In this document: positions 8,647 to 17,848 of the stretch, one piece after another
Numbering within the stretch: the first letter of the stretch is position 1
How the letters are laid out: every line of letters begins with the position of its first letter
Source: Candidatus Poribacteria bacterium
GTDB taxonomy: Bacteria; Poribacteria; WGA-4E; WGA-3G
NCBI GenBank assembly: GCA_009845545.1
Contig: VXZK01000112.1
Location: 1 to 34,155 of the forward strand
Length of the DNA: 34,155 nucleotides
Direction: 5' to 3'
The notes under the pieces: model-generated
Databases searched by the model: none
What the model was told of the DNA's origin: nothing
Seen by the model: only the letters and a program-made list of their open reading frames with translations
Translations under genes and position numbers: made by a program

Positions 8647-9462
8647 GTGCAAGTACTCATTATGTCGGATATGGAAGGTGTTAGTGGCATCGTCGTGTGG
8701 GATCAGGTGAGCGGCGGTGCGGCGATGTTTGAAGAAGGACGACACCTCTATACGGAAGAGATTAACGCCGCAGTGCGCGGTGCGAAAGCCGCTGGCGCGA
8801 CAGAAATTGTCGTTGTGGATTGCCACGGTGCAGGACAAGGTTGGACCTTTAATTCGCTTATCCCGGATAAGATTCACCCAGATTGTGAATGGGTGGCACA
8901 TCACGGATGGGGACGCTACGAGGATATGTGGAAAAATGGTTGTGATGCGTGTTTACTTATCGGTATGCACGCCCGTAATGGCACGCCTGATGGCGTTCTC
9001 TGCCATACCATTTCCAGTGTGCAATACCGGAACCTCTGGTTCAACGACGATTTGGTGGGTGAAACGGGCGTAAATGCTGCGCTCAACGGTGCTTATGGTG
9101 TTCCGATCGCGCTTGTTACAGGCGATGCGGCAGTCTGCCGAGAAGCCAAAGAACTCCTCGGCGACGCACTGCCTACGGTCGCTGTTAAACAGGGATTAAG
9201 TCGATTTAGCGCACGACAACTCCCACCTGTCCGTGCCCGTCAATTGATCGAGGACGCGGCGAGAGAGGCACTCACAGATTTAACGCGTGTTAAGCCTTAC
9301 GTCCCTGATGCGCCAACGACAATCAAAATCGAACTCGGAAGCGTAGATAAACTTGCAGAATTCAAAGGACGACAAGGGATTGAAATAACAGGTCCCGTCA
9401 CCGTTGAAAGTCGAGCAAAAGATTGGTTGACGGCATGGAATCAGTTCTGGCCCTACGTCTAA
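8647..9462 (+). CDS. M55 family D-aminopeptidase (DppA-like)
   Basis: A 271-residue zinc metallopeptidase of the DppA family, which releases N-terminal D-amino acids from short peptides. From the GTG start the dinuclear zinc ligands fall at D8 and E10 (MSDMEG), H60 (VDCHGAG), H108 (IGMHAR) and E139 (VGETGVNA), in close register with Bacillus DppA. GTG 8647 is chosen over upstream in-frame ATGs (8554, 8617) because CGGAG lies 7 nt upstream and the protein then starts exactly like the family. It stands alone here, divergent from argS and convergent with gloA; no dipeptide transporter is adjacent. Peptidoglycan or D-peptide recycling is the likely role. Confidence 0.9.
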   Translation: MQVLIMSDMEGVSGIVVWDQVSGGAAMFEEGRHLYTEEINAAVRGAKAAGATEIVVVDCHGAGQGWTFNSLIPDKIHPDCEWVAHHGWGRYEDMWKNGCDACLLIGMHARNGTPDGVLCHTISSVQYRNLWFNDDLVGETGVNAALNGAYGVPIALVTGDAAVCREAKELLGDALPTVAVKQGLSRFSARQLPPVRARQLIEDAAREALTDLTRVKPYVPDAPTTIKIELGSVDKLAEFKGRQGIEITGPVTVESRAKDWLTAWNQFWPYV

Positions 9463-9470
9463 CCGGTTTT

Positions 9471-9497
9471 GTTGGGTTTCTCTTCGTTCAACCCAAC
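9471..9497. repeat. GTTGGGTT/AACCCAAC palindromic repeat
   Basis: A perfect 8-bp stem (GTTGGGTT 9471-9478, AACCCAAC 9490-9497) around an 11-nt loop, followed by CTACAA. It lies between the convergent D-aminopeptidase and glyoxalase genes, so it may serve as a bidirectional terminator. The sequence also resembles a dispersed palindromic repeat common in cyanobacterial genomes. Confidence 0.6.
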
Positions 9498-9511
9498 CTA
9501 CAAGTTACAAT

Positions 9512-9934
9512 TTAAGATTCGTCAAGCACGTCAAGCGGGTCGCCAGAGGCATCTGCCCGTTCTAAAATTTCGACTTCATAGCCGTCGGGATCGGTGATGA
9601 ATGCCATTTTCATGCCACCCGATGTGAATTGCTCGCGCCATTCATCGGGCCAAATTTCCAATCCTGCCTTCTCTAACCCGTCGCAAAATTCGACAATATC
9701 CGGGACACCAATAGCAAAGTGCATCAAGTCTTCTTGGACCTGAAGTTCAAAATCCGGTGAGTAGGTTAACTCCAAGGTGTGTGCGTTTCCCGGAAGTTCG
9801 AGGTGTACGATCTGGTTGCCTGCTGGGGATTTATCGCTCCGACTGAGGACTTTAAATCCCAAGTGATCACAGTACCAGTCGATAGAACCGTCAAGGTCGC
9901 TGACGCGAACCCGTGTATGTAAAAAAACTGCCAT
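9512..9934 (-). CDS. gloA: Glyoxalase I-like VOC metalloenzyme (lactoylglutathione lyase)
   Basis: A 140-residue vicinal-oxygen-chelate protein. Metal ligands sit at H6 (LHTRVRV), E55 (TLELTY), H72 (MHFAIGV) and E122 (YEVEILE), almost the spacing of E. coli GloA. This supports glyoxalase I, which converts the methylglyoxal-glutathione hemithioacetal to S-lactoylglutathione in the cytosol. ATG 9934 is chosen because AAGGAGA precedes it; upstream in-frame sequence to 10006 overlaps the promoter. Transcribed from the promoter at 9965-9993 and divergent from the sulfatase gene. A different thiol cofactor or another VOC activity is possible. Confidence 0.85.
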   Translation of the reverse strand: MAVFLHTRVRVSDLDGSIDWYCDHLGFKVLSRSDKSPAGNQIVHLELPGNAHTLELTYSPDFELQVQEDLMHFAIGVPDIVEFCDGLEKAGLEIWPDEWREQFTSGGMKMAFITDPDGYEVEILERADASGDPLDVLDES

Positions 9935-9964
9935 GTCAGTCTCCTTTTTAAGAATTATGAGGAC

Positions 9965-9993
9965 ATAATAACATACCCGATAGATTTTGGCAA
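9965..9993 (-). promoter_or_regulatory. Sigma70-type promoter for the glyoxalase gene
   Basis: Minus strand TTGCCA (9993-9988), a 17-nt spacer, TATTAT (9970-9965). The transcript would begin near 9958, about 24 nt before the ATG, with the AAGGAGA ribosome-binding site inside the leader. Confidence 0.65.
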
Positions 9994-10026
9994 GAAGTTC
10001 GCGCATGTTTTAGTCCGATTTTTTAG

Positions 10027-10055
10027 TTGAAAATGAGAACATTATCATCTATAAT
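10027..10055 (+). promoter_or_regulatory. Sigma70-type promoter for the sulfatase gene
   Basis: TTGAAA (10027-10032), a 17-nt spacer, TATAAT (10050-10055). The predicted start near 10062 gives a leader of about 60 nt to the ATG at 10125. Confidence 0.7.
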
Positions 10056-10124
10056 GATGCTAAATTAAAAAGTGAGAAATTCCATATAGCATGCTACCAA
10101 AGCGTTCCAATAGGGTAATTATAA

Positions 10125-11501
10125 ATGAATCGAAAAACCGATAGACCGAATGTTCTCTTTATCATGTCCGACCAGCACCGGTATGACTATCTCGAAACTG
10201 CTGAAGATGCGCCTGCTGTCCTCAATACCCCGAATTTGCGACGGTTGGCAGAAACAGGAGTCAGTTTTCCGAACTGCACGGTGAATGCCCCGGTCTGTGC
10301 GCCGTCCCGCATTGCACTCGCCTCCGGACTGCAACCGTCTCGACTCGGAGCAGTGGACAACGGAAGTTTTCTGCCCGCCACCGTGCCAACCTACTACCAA
10401 CAGCTCCGCGACCACGGCTATCGCGTCGGATGTGTCGGCAAACTGGATCTTGCCAAGCCTGACGGCTATAACGGACGCTACGGCGACCGCCCCCGTACCT
10501 ACAGTTGGGGATTCACACATCCAGAGGAATGTGAAGGCAAGATGCACGCTGGTAGTTCACCAACACCTATCGGTCCTTATACGCACTATCTTCAGGAAAA
10601 AGGAGTACTTAAGGCATTCCACGAAGACTATCGGAAACGCAGTGGCGGCGGTTGGATCAAAAACGGTTCCCACGATTCTGTCCTCTCTACGGAAGATTTT
10701 GCCGACACCTACATCGGCAGACGCGCAACCGAATTTATTGAGACCATTCCGGACGACTTCCCGTGGCACATGTTCGTCAGTTTCGTTGGACCGCACGATC
10801 CGTTCGATCCGCCCACTGAATATGGCGACAAGTATCGGAATGCCGAGATGCCATCTGCTATCGTTGATAATATGGATGGAAAGCCTGAATGGGTAAAACG
10901 ACGCGTTGTTAATGTCAGTCCAGAAGATATTACTGTGACACGCCAACAGTACTGCGCCGCGACGGAACTCATTGATGATCAGATCGGCGAAATGCTGCGG
11001 GCACTTGAACAACGTGGAATGCTTGACAATACCTATATCATTTATTCAAGTGACCACGGTGAAATGCTTGGTGACCACGGGCTTTACACCAAAAGTGTCG
11101 CCTATGAAGCGTCGTTGCGCGTACCACTTCTTGTTGCTGGACCTGGTATTCCAAAAAATCAGGTTTCAGACAGTTTGGTTGAGTTGATTGATCTGAACCC
11201 TACGATATGCGACTTCGCTGGCGTGCCGGTGTTGCAGCGTATTGATGCCAAGTCTATTGCGCCTGTCCTTCGCGGTGAAACTGAAACGCATCGCACCGAA
11301 ACCGTGAGTGCGCTCCGAAACTTCCGTTGTATCCGCACGGCGACCCATAAACTCATCGAAAACTACAACGATGTAACCGAGTTATACGATCTCGAAAACG
11401 ACCCCGTAGAGTTACACAACATCGCACAATCAGAACGCAAAATTGCTGGAACCCTCAAGGGACGTTTGGGGAGACGGTTCCGGTCGGAGTTGGGTTTTTA
11501 A
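10125..11501 (+). CDS. Type I sulfatase (alkaline phosphatase superfamily)
   Basis: A 458-residue sulfatase. The formylglycine consensus C-x-P-S-R is intact with Cys58 (VCAPSRIALASG), and metal-binding residues are seen in FIMSDQHR (D16) and YSSDHGEMLGDHG (about residues 308-319). FVGPHDPFDPP carries the usual active-site His. The second Asp of the usual DD pair is Gln here, a variant seen in many SDQHR-type sulfatases and phosphonate/phosphodiester hydrolases. There is no signal peptide, so it is probably cytoplasmic. No formylglycine-generating enzyme gene is in the window. Likely substrate is a sulfated sugar or small sulfate ester; it cannot be named. Confidence 0.92.
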   Translation: MNRKTDRPNVLFIMSDQHRYDYLETAEDAPAVLNTPNLRRLAETGVSFPNCTVNAPVCAPSRIALASGLQPSRLGAVDNGSFLPATVPTYYQQLRDHGYRVGCVGKLDLAKPDGYNGRYGDRPRTYSWGFTHPEECEGKMHAGSSPTPIGPYTHYLQEKGVLKAFHEDYRKRSGGGWIKNGSHDSVLSTEDFADTYIGRRATEFIETIPDDFPWHMFVSFVGPHDPFDPPTEYGDKYRNAEMPSAIVDNMDGKPEWVKRRVVNVSPEDITVTRQQYCAATELIDDQIGEMLRALEQRGMLDNTYIIYSSDHGEMLGDHGLYTKSVAYEASLRVPLLVAGPGIPKNQVSDSLVELIDLNPTICDFAGVPVLQRIDAKSIAPVLRGETETHRTETVSALRNFRCIRTATHKLIENYNDVTELYDLENDPVELHNIAQSERKIAGTLKGRLGRRFRSELGF

Positions 11502-11617
11502 TTTACCTTGCGGAGTAACGCCACAGGATTATCAATCAAGTGCTTGTCTTAAATCCGCCCTCCATTTCATTACGGGCTAAGTTTTCGCAGTAACGAAGAA
11601 ATAGAAGAAGTTCCGTT

Positions 11618-12781
11618 ATGCATACAAGCCACACCTATGACGCACAGTGTGCGTCCCATCACATCACACAACTCGCCATTCCGAGGTTGGTGGGTAGCGC
11701 AGGCGAGGCAGAAACACAAGACTATATCGTTGAGCAATTCACTGAATTAGGACTCGATGTGTCATGGGAACCGTTCGTATTTACGAAGTTCCCTGCTGAA
11801 GTCTTGCCACGTATCCTTTCCGCGCTCTTTCTACTGATCATTTTAACTGTGCCGTGGTTCGGTGAACGATTTCCGATCCCTGTCTGCTTTGCCTGCGTAC
11901 TGAGTCTTACGATAGCGATGTTCTTTACGCAGTGGCAAAAACGGCTTGAGGGATTATATGATGTCGGTAGGAGACATCGTACAGAGAACATCATTGCAAC
12001 AAACAATGCAAACCGAGACAATAATACGCCTGTTTTCTTGTTTGTCGCACACTACGACTCTAAATCACAAGTATTACCCATTGCTGTGCGGATGATGGCT
12101 TATGGTATCGCAATTGTCGGACTTATTGCCTTGACGATTGTAATGCTGGTTAAGGTTATTGCTCTCATTTGGCTACCGAATTACATTGTCTGGGGTCTTG
12201 CTGGGATTACAAGTTTTTGCCTGTTGCTTTTGCAAATTAATTTGACGGAGAACCGCTCTCCTGGTGGGTTTGATAACGCTTCTGGTGTGGGTGTTATGCT
12301 TGAAGTGGCGCGCGTAATGATGGCGCGCGACGAGGAAAAAAGCGTAATGTTCCTCGCCACTGGTGCAGAAGAATATGGCATGTGCGGTGCCTTGCGCTAT
12401 ATCCAAGCGCATGCTGATGAATATGACCAAGAAAATACCTACGTTATTAATTTAGACGGACTCGGCGTTGGGAATGGTGTTAATCTCATTACACGCTATG
12501 GGATTCCACCGACTCGCACGACGCGAACACTAAGAAACCTGTTTCAGACATCAAGTGAAGCACTCGGCATTGAGGTCTCGGAACGTTATTTACCTATTGG
12601 TGTCGGATTGGACAGCATTCCAATTGCCAGTCGTGGATTTGAAACGGTTACACTAACGGCAAGAGGTGTGGGCAGTGTCGCTTTAAAGGTTCACTCGAAA
12701 CAGGATCAGAGCGAGCTGCTCAATGCGGAAAGTCTGCAACAGGTAGGTGAGTTAATTGTCGATGTCATTGAATCCGCCTAA
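11618..12781 (+). CDS. Membrane-embedded M28 family zinc peptidase
   Basis: A 387-residue M28 (aminopeptidase Y-like) metallopeptidase. The two-zinc site is complete: His and Asp in VAHYDSK (about residues 144-146), Asp in GGFDNASG (about 219), the Glu pair in TGAEEYG (about 251), Asp in NLDGLG, and the late His in KVHSK. Two hydrophobic segments near residues 63-105 precede the zinc site, and two more (about 152-205) lie between the first and second zinc motifs, so the catalytic fold is interrupted by a membrane hairpin. The ribosome-binding site is weak (GAAG). The 3' end overlaps mobA by 20 nt, so the two are translationally linked. Confidence 0.85.
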   Translation: MHTSHTYDAQCASHHITQLAIPRLVGSAGEAETQDYIVEQFTELGLDVSWEPFVFTKFPAEVLPRILSALFLLIILTVPWFGERFPIPVCFACVLSLTIAMFFTQWQKRLEGLYDVGRRHRTENIIATNNANRDNNTPVFLFVAHYDSKSQVLPIAVRMMAYGIAIVGLIALTIVMLVKVIALIWLPNYIVWGLAGITSFCLLLLQINLTENRSPGGFDNASGVGVMLEVARVMMARDEEKSVMFLATGAEEYGMCGALRYIQAHADEYDQENTYVINLDGLGVGNGVNLITRYGIPPTRTTRTLRNLFQTSSEALGIEVSERYLPIGVGLDSIPIASRGFETVTLTARGVGSVALKVHSKQDQSELLNAESLQQVGELIVDVIESA

Positions 12782-13421
12782 AAAAGTGCTGTCAGTCACA
12801 GGCGTTATCCTTGCTGGCGGTAAAAGTCAGCGGATGGGGCAGAATAAGGCGTTGCTTCCACTCGGCGAGGCTTCGCTCATTGAACACGTTATCCGTCGCA
12901 TGCGCCGCGTTACTGACGAACTCTTGCTTATCACCAATGCACCTGCTGAATATGCTCACCTCGGTTTACCGATGCATAGGGATATAATTCCAGACACTGG
13001 CGCGTTGGGCGGTATCTATACCGGCTTGACGCACGCTTCGCATGATGTAGTGGTCTGTGTCGCATGTGATAGTCCGTTTTTACAACCGAAATTGCTCTTC
13101 TATCTCATCTCTATTTTAGGTGAATATGATGCAGTGATGCCTTATACGGAGAGTCGTACCAAAGGCATTGAGGTTACAAACCCCTTCCACAGTACTGATC
13201 AAATGACCCTTCAAACATTGTGTGCGGTGTACGCGAAACGTTGCTTGCCTGTTATTGAACAGATGCTAAATGAACCCGACTTGCGCGTCCACGCGTTACA
13301 GGAACGCGCGAATATCCTGACCCTCGCACCAGAAATTTGGAAGACCTATGATTCTAAAGGTCATTCATTTTTCAACGTTAACACACCAGAAGATTTTGAA
13401 AAAGCACAAACTATACTATAA
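12762..13421 (+). CDS. mobA: Molybdenum cofactor guanylyltransferase
   Basis: A 219-residue nucleotidyltransferase that would attach GMP to molybdopterin. The signature GVILAGGKSQRMGxxKALLPLG at the N terminus, the LITN strand, DTGALGGIYTGL and the VACDSPFL metal-binding Asp are all visible, as is a C-terminal FFNVNTPEDFEKA that typically closes MobA. ATG 12762 is preferred over the in-frame TTG at 12756. It overlaps the preceding M28 peptidase gene by 20 nt, so coupling is likely although the functions are unrelated. No molybdoenzyme or other moa/moe gene is in the window; a related sugar nucleotidyltransferase is a less likely alternative. Confidence 0.9.
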   Translation: MSLNPPKKVLSVTGVILAGGKSQRMGQNKALLPLGEASLIEHVIRRMRRVTDELLLITNAPAEYAHLGLPMHRDIIPDTGALGGIYTGLTHASHDVVVCVACDSPFLQPKLLFYLISILGEYDAVMPYTESRTKGIEVTNPFHSTDQMTLQTLCAVYAKRCLPVIEQMLNEPDLRVHALQERANILTLAPEIWKTYDSKGHSFFNVNTPEDFEKAQTIL

Positions 13422-13503
13422 ACCAAAATCACCCCCAGTGTAAGACCTATTTCAAAGAAAATTCTATATGCTAACTGCTTTTTTGGAAAAAAATTGCCTT
13501 TAT

Positions 13504-13530
13504 GCAACCTTTTGCGCCTTGCATGTATCT
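13504..13530 (+). promoter_or_regulatory. Candidate ECF-type promoter upstream of sigma-propeller gene 1
   Basis: GCAACC at 13504-13509 resembles an ECF -35 (AAC core) and is followed 16 nt later by TATCT (13526-13530). The same GCAACC...CGCCT...TATCT order precedes the second sigma-propeller gene. An ATGCAA/TTGCAT inverted repeat (13502-13507, 13519-13524) overlaps it. A housekeeping-type TTGCGC-N16-TATCAT (13512-13539) is an alternative. Confidence 0.4.
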
Positions 13531-13564
13531 TTATATCATAAGGGAATACCATTAGGAGGCACTT

Positions 13565-16363
13565 ATGCAAAGTAACGATGTTACATTAATTCAACAGATT
13601 CTCAATGGCGATCAAAGCGCGTTTACAGCGTTGGTAAAAAAATATCAAAAGCAGATACACGCGTTTGCATGGCGGAAGTTAGGTGACTTCCATCTCGCCG
13701 AAGAGATTACGCAGGACACCTTTCTTAAGGTTTACCAACAACTCTGGACGCTCAGAGACCCGAATCGTTTCGGTGCATGGCTACATGCAATTGTCAGGAA
13801 TTGCTGTTTAGCGTGTTTACGAAAAACGCAGCAACGGATTGAATCTCTTGATACCATGCCTGAAGCGGAGATGGAAAGAGTTTCTTATAACCAATATCTT
13901 GAGAAACAGCGCGAGGATATTGCGAATGAAACGCGGGATGAGGTTGTAAAACATCTGCTCAACAAACTGCCTGAGAATGAACAGACTGTGATAACCCTTC
14001 ACTATCTCGGTGATATGCGTTGTGAAGAGATTGGCAAGTTTTTGGATGTACCATTGAATACGATTAAGAGCAGATTGCATCGGGCAAGAAAGCGATTAAG
14101 GGAGGAAGAATTGATGGTTCGCGAAACATTAGGGGGTTTTGAACTTCCAGAAAATCTTACGGAGAGTATCATGGAGTGGATTCAGATGAATGAACCCGGG
14201 GTGGCGGCACCCATAGGGACACTAATGAAAACTTCAGATGGGTCGCTCTATGCAGTGACGGGTTATGAGAACATTTACAAATTATCTGCGGGTAAAAGTG
14301 AATGGCAACTTGTTAACGCGGATTTTTTACGTCAAGGTGCCGAGGGCGACATTCCTATTGCCGAACACGATGGCACACTTTATATAATTCCATCTGGGAC
14401 GTTGTTTGCTTCAACGGATGGGGGTAAAACTTGGAATTCTATCGGTCCTTGTCCAAACGGACACGTGAGGGAATTGCTGATTACGGAAGATGCTTTTTAC
14501 GTTACCCTTAATAAAGGTATTTTCCGATCTGATGACGCTGGAAATACCTGGAAAAATATGAATGACGGTTTAGACAACCGCTTCACACAGAAATCCGGAA
14601 TTTATACATTACAGTTGAGCGGAGACACTCTGTTCGCCGGAACCTCTCTCGGAATCTACCGCTTCAAAACAGGAACTTGGGAACACTTACAGTTGCCGGT
14701 GGACAATACTGTAGTCGTGTGTTCTTTGGTGGTGTCTGAAGACACTATCTATGTCGCTGTAGAAGTAAATATAATGGAAGGTGACGGAACGCCAAATGAA
14801 AATTACCATAATTTCTGTGATCTCAGTAAGGATTCGTGGTGGGTATTTCGATCCACCGATGGTGGTGACTCTTGGACAGACATAACGCCTACGGATGCCC
14901 GGAATCTGATAATGAAAACGTTGCCGAGGATTAAGCTGGTCGCGGCTGGAAAAACCGTCTTATTGATAGGTGGAGAGGAAGGCGTTGTGGCTCGTTCAAC
15001 GGATTGTGGAAACACTTGGCGTTCCACAGAATCCTCCGGTATTACACCTATGCAGTTTAGTGTGGGTTCTGCTGTCGCTTTAGACGAGAACACCTTTTAT
15101 ACCGGTGGCATCACTGGCATCCATCGATCAAGGGATGGCGGTGAAACCTGGCACCGATTCAATACAAGGTTTGCGTGCCGTGTGGATAACTTAATCAGTG
15201 TAGAGGCGAGTCCAAATTCAAAAGCATCTCAGGTGCTGTACGCGACGGTTGCTGGAGGGGTGGTCACATCAACAGACGCGGGCCGTTCATGGACTGCTGT
15301 TGACATCGCACGACCAAAGTATACGCTTGAGGTGCCAAAGTTCAATGCGAAACTCAAAGATAGGGAAGACACACCGCTCATTGTGAAGATTTCCGAAGTC
15401 GACGGTGTTCTCTGTGCAAAAGGAATTCGACGTAATAGCGAGACGGCTTACTATCGTTTAGATCCGGACATAAATTGCTTATTTCCTGTAGAGGGTTATA
15501 TTTTTGAAGAGGGAAAGACACTGCCTTCGCGAGATTCAGGAAGGCTCATGTGGCACGTGTTTAAGGACATAACACTCCCCTTTGATTCTTATCGGTTACC
15601 GAGACAAGAGGGACAAATTACCTTTACCCGCTCTACAGACCCAGACGCTGATGTTGAGTCTTTATCAACGCAGATCATACGCGAGCATCCGAAATTTGGT
15701 GCAGAATGCTTTTTAAAACTATTGGGTCAAAAGCAAGGCGATCGTCAACTCACTTACGCGTTGATGTTGGAAGGTTTATACGGCAACTTCGCTGTCAGTG
15801 GGGAAACGTACTACATGGAGTACAACTACAAACTCTTCCGCTGGAACCCTGGTGACACAAGATGGTCGGATACCGGTGTAGAAGAGACTTGTGAACTCAC
15901 ACGTGAAAACATGGCGCAAGGTTTTAAAATTGCGGCTTCAGGAGGGACCGTCTATGTCGGTAAACGGGATGGACAACTCTTCCAATCGCTTGATAGTGGT
16001 GATAATTGGAACGACATTACATCAAACCTGCCGCTATCTGTTGCGCAATTCAATCATATTGTTTTTGCCGATGCAACGGTTCATGTGGCAACCGACAGAG
16101 GCGTTTTCAGTTCAAAGGATGGTGTTGTTTGGAACGCAACTACCGATAAAGCGGGAGAAAGCATCATCATTAAGTCGTTAGCAACAGCAGAGGGTGGTAT
16201 TTATGGCGCGAATAATGACGGTATCTATCACTTAGAAATGGAAGCAGGGGTTTGGGAACAAATTGTGCCTGAAATTCCGGATGCTATAACGTCTCTGGTT
16301 GTTGATGGAGATGCTTTTTACGTTGGTACAGCACATCGTGGTGTGCTCCGTTTTGAACGTTAA
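13565..16363 (+). CDS. Giant ECF sigma factor fused to an Asp-box beta-propeller (copy 1)
   Basis: A 932-residue protein. Residues about 10-85 are ECF sigma region 2 (FTALVKKY..., AEEITQDTFLKVYQ, RDPNRFGAWL) and about 125-182 are sigma region 4 (LPENEQTVITLHYLGDMRCEEIG, then a helix-turn-helix with TIKSRLHRARKRL). A short linker (LGGF...MEWIQMNEPG) with no membrane segment leads into about 720 residues containing eight Asp-boxes of the form S-x-D-x-G-x-T/S-W, near residues 283, 321, 429, 477, 520, 568, 807 and 849. Asp-boxes mark sialidase/Ycf48/sortilin-type propellers, normally exported; here there is no signal peptide. AGGAGG lies 5 nt before the ATG. The permease gene at 16389 follows after 25 nt. 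The propeller may sense a ligand or protein and gate the sigma domain; this is inference. Confidence 0.88.
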   Translation: MQSNDVTLIQQILNGDQSAFTALVKKYQKQIHAFAWRKLGDFHLAEEITQDTFLKVYQQLWTLRDPNRFGAWLHAIVRNCCLACLRKTQQRIESLDTMPEAEMERVSYNQYLEKQREDIANETRDEVVKHLLNKLPENEQTVITLHYLGDMRCEEIGKFLDVPLNTIKSRLHRARKRLREEELMVRETLGGFELPENLTESIMEWIQMNEPGVAAPIGTLMKTSDGSLYAVTGYENIYKLSAGKSEWQLVNADFLRQGAEGDIPIAEHDGTLYIIPSGTLFASTDGGKTWNSIGPCPNGHVRELLITEDAFYVTLNKGIFRSDDAGNTWKNMNDGLDNRFTQKSGIYTLQLSGDTLFAGTSLGIYRFKTGTWEHLQLPVDNTVVVCSLVVSEDTIYVAVEVNIMEGDGTPNENYHNFCDLSKDSWWVFRSTDGGDSWTDITPTDARNLIMKTLPRIKLVAAGKTVLLIGGEEGVVARSTDCGNTWRSTESSGITPMQFSVGSAVALDENTFYTGGITGIHRSRDGGETWHRFNTRFACRVDNLISVEASPNSKASQVLYATVAGGVVTSTDAGRSWTAVDIARPKYTLEVPKFNAKLKDREDTPLIVKISEVDGVLCAKGIRRNSETAYYRLDPDINCLFPVEGYIFEEGKTLPSRDSGRLMWHVFKDITLPFDSYRLPRQEGQITFTRSTDPDADVESLSTQIIREHPKFGAECFLKLLGQKQGDRQLTYALMLEGLYGNFAVSGETYYMEYNYKLFRWNPGDTRWSDTGVEETCELTRENMAQGFKIAASGGTVYVGKRDGQLFQSLDSGDNWNDITSNLPLSVAQFNHIVFADATVHVATDRGVFSSKDGVVWNATTDKAGESIIIKSLATAEGGIYGANNDGIYHLEMEAGVWEQIVPEIPDAITSLVVDGDAFYVGTAHRGVLRFER

Positions 16364-16388
16364 TCCGTAAAAATAAGGGGAATTCAAC

Positions 16389-17795
16389 ATGTTATTGACA
16401 TTGATCCAAAAGGAGATGATGCATCATATTCTCAGCGTCCGGTTCGTCGCGCTCCTCGTGATGTGTCTTCTGCTCGTGCCGCTTACCTTACATATCAATT
16501 ACCGCAATTACCTCCAAAACCAGGTCAATTATCAGGCATCTATTGAACTCTCGGTTGCAGAAATGGATGATGCGCTTCATCCACTTCGGGATCCACCCGC
16601 GCCAGATGCAGAATTCTCTAAACTTTTTCTTCAACCGGCACCTTTAAGTGTATTTGCAAAAGGTTTAACGGAATCGCTGCCGAGTTACCTTGGGATGACC
16701 CGCAACGGTGTAAAACAGGGATCAACATCACTTGGGGAAGGCTCGCTCTCCTCTGCTTTAGGGAACCTTGATTTTCTATTTGTTGTCAGCACTGTCTTCA
16801 GTCTACTTGCATTATTGTTCACGTTTGACGCTGTTGCGGGCGAAAGAGAAGCCGGAACGCTGCGGATAACTTTGGCAAATGCACTACCACGAGATTTGTT
16901 CTTGTGGAGCAAGTTAATTGGTGGGTATATCGTGTTTGTTGTCCCGTTTTTGGTGTCATTCCTGTTAGGTTTGCTTGTGCTTGTTTCGCAAGGGTTTCCT
17001 TTGGGTGAATCTGACATCTTTCTCCGCGTGCTCAGTTTGACCTTAGTCTCGTTGCTCTACATCGGCGTATTTTTTGCAATAGGGACATTAATTTCCACCT
17101 ACTTAGACAATTCCAAGACGGCACTCATCGTCGCTTTCACTGTCTGGGTGCTTGCCGTGTTGATTGCTCCACGCGTTGGATTTCTCACCGCTAAATTTAT
17201 TGCGCCGACACGCGCGATTCAGAGTGTCTATATGGAAAAAACGGCGATTCATAATAACCTCACTACAGAAAAGGACCATGTGATTGTAACAAGAATGAGC
17301 ACTTTAGAGGACCTTAACCTCAACAGGGATTACGAAAAAATCAAGGCACTCAGGGCACCGATTGATGCCGAATATCGACAGAAATTTCAGGAGCAAATCG
17401 GCGAAATAGAACACGCCTATCAACGTGAGAAAAAGCGGCAAGAATTGGTCGGAGAAACCCTGTCGCGAATCACACCGACAGCTTCGCTCATTTATGTCGC
17501 CATGAATTTAACCGAGACAGGAAAAGTAAAAAGAGACACCTATTTTGAAACGGGCGCGCGTTATTATAACCAACTTGAGGCGGAGTATTTCAGTGAAATT
17601 TCGGACGATCAATTTGCGAGAATAATGCGACAAAGTCAACCAAAACCAAAGAAAATTGCCCCGCCGCCAGATATGACAGAAACTCCCTTATTAGAAACTG
17701 TCCTGCACTCTATGATAGATTTACTGCTGCTCTGTTTCTTAACGGTTGTATTGACGACGGTAGCGTTCCTAAAATTCTTCAGCGTTGATATTTGA
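16389..17795 (+). CDS. ABC-2-type transporter permease (module 1)
   Basis: A 468-residue membrane protein. Topology: one N-terminal helix (residues about 18-36), an outer loop of about 90 residues, then a cluster of helices starting at about 126, a long soluble, charged, coiled-coil-prone loop (about 285-435) and a final helix. The cytoplasmic elbow FDAVAGEREAGTLRITLANALPR between helices is diagnostic of ABC-2-type (NosY/GldF-like) permeases, where it contacts the ATPase. It starts 25 nt after the sigma-propeller gene with AAGGGG upstream, so the two form an operon. No ATPase gene is nearby; the cognate ATPase must be encoded elsewhere or the permease works differently. Confidence 0.85.
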   Translation: MLLTLIQKEMMHHILSVRFVALLVMCLLLVPLTLHINYRNYLQNQVNYQASIELSVAEMDDALHPLRDPPAPDAEFSKLFLQPAPLSVFAKGLTESLPSYLGMTRNGVKQGSTSLGEGSLSSALGNLDFLFVVSTVFSLLALLFTFDAVAGEREAGTLRITLANALPRDLFLWSKLIGGYIVFVVPFLVSFLLGLLVLVSQGFPLGESDIFLRVLSLTLVSLLYIGVFFAIGTLISTYLDNSKTALIVAFTVWVLAVLIAPRVGFLTAKFIAPTRAIQSVYMEKTAIHNNLTTEKDHVIVTRMSTLEDLNLNRDYEKIKALRAPIDAEYRQKFQEQIGEIEHAYQREKKRQELVGETLSRITPTASLIYVAMNLTETGKVKRDTYFETGARYYNQLEAEYFSEISDDQFARIMRQSQPKPKKIAPPPDMTETPLLETVLHSMIDLLLLCFLTVVLTTVAFLKFFSVDI

Positions 17796-17848
17796 CATAC
17801 TCCCCTACTTCGTTTCTATTATCGAACTGAACGAACTTTCCAAGACAT

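Noticed and set aside
10285..10896. 203-codon plus-strand frame inside the sulfatase gene
   Set aside because: Out-of-frame shadow of the sulfatase, which is intact and has all catalytic motifs.
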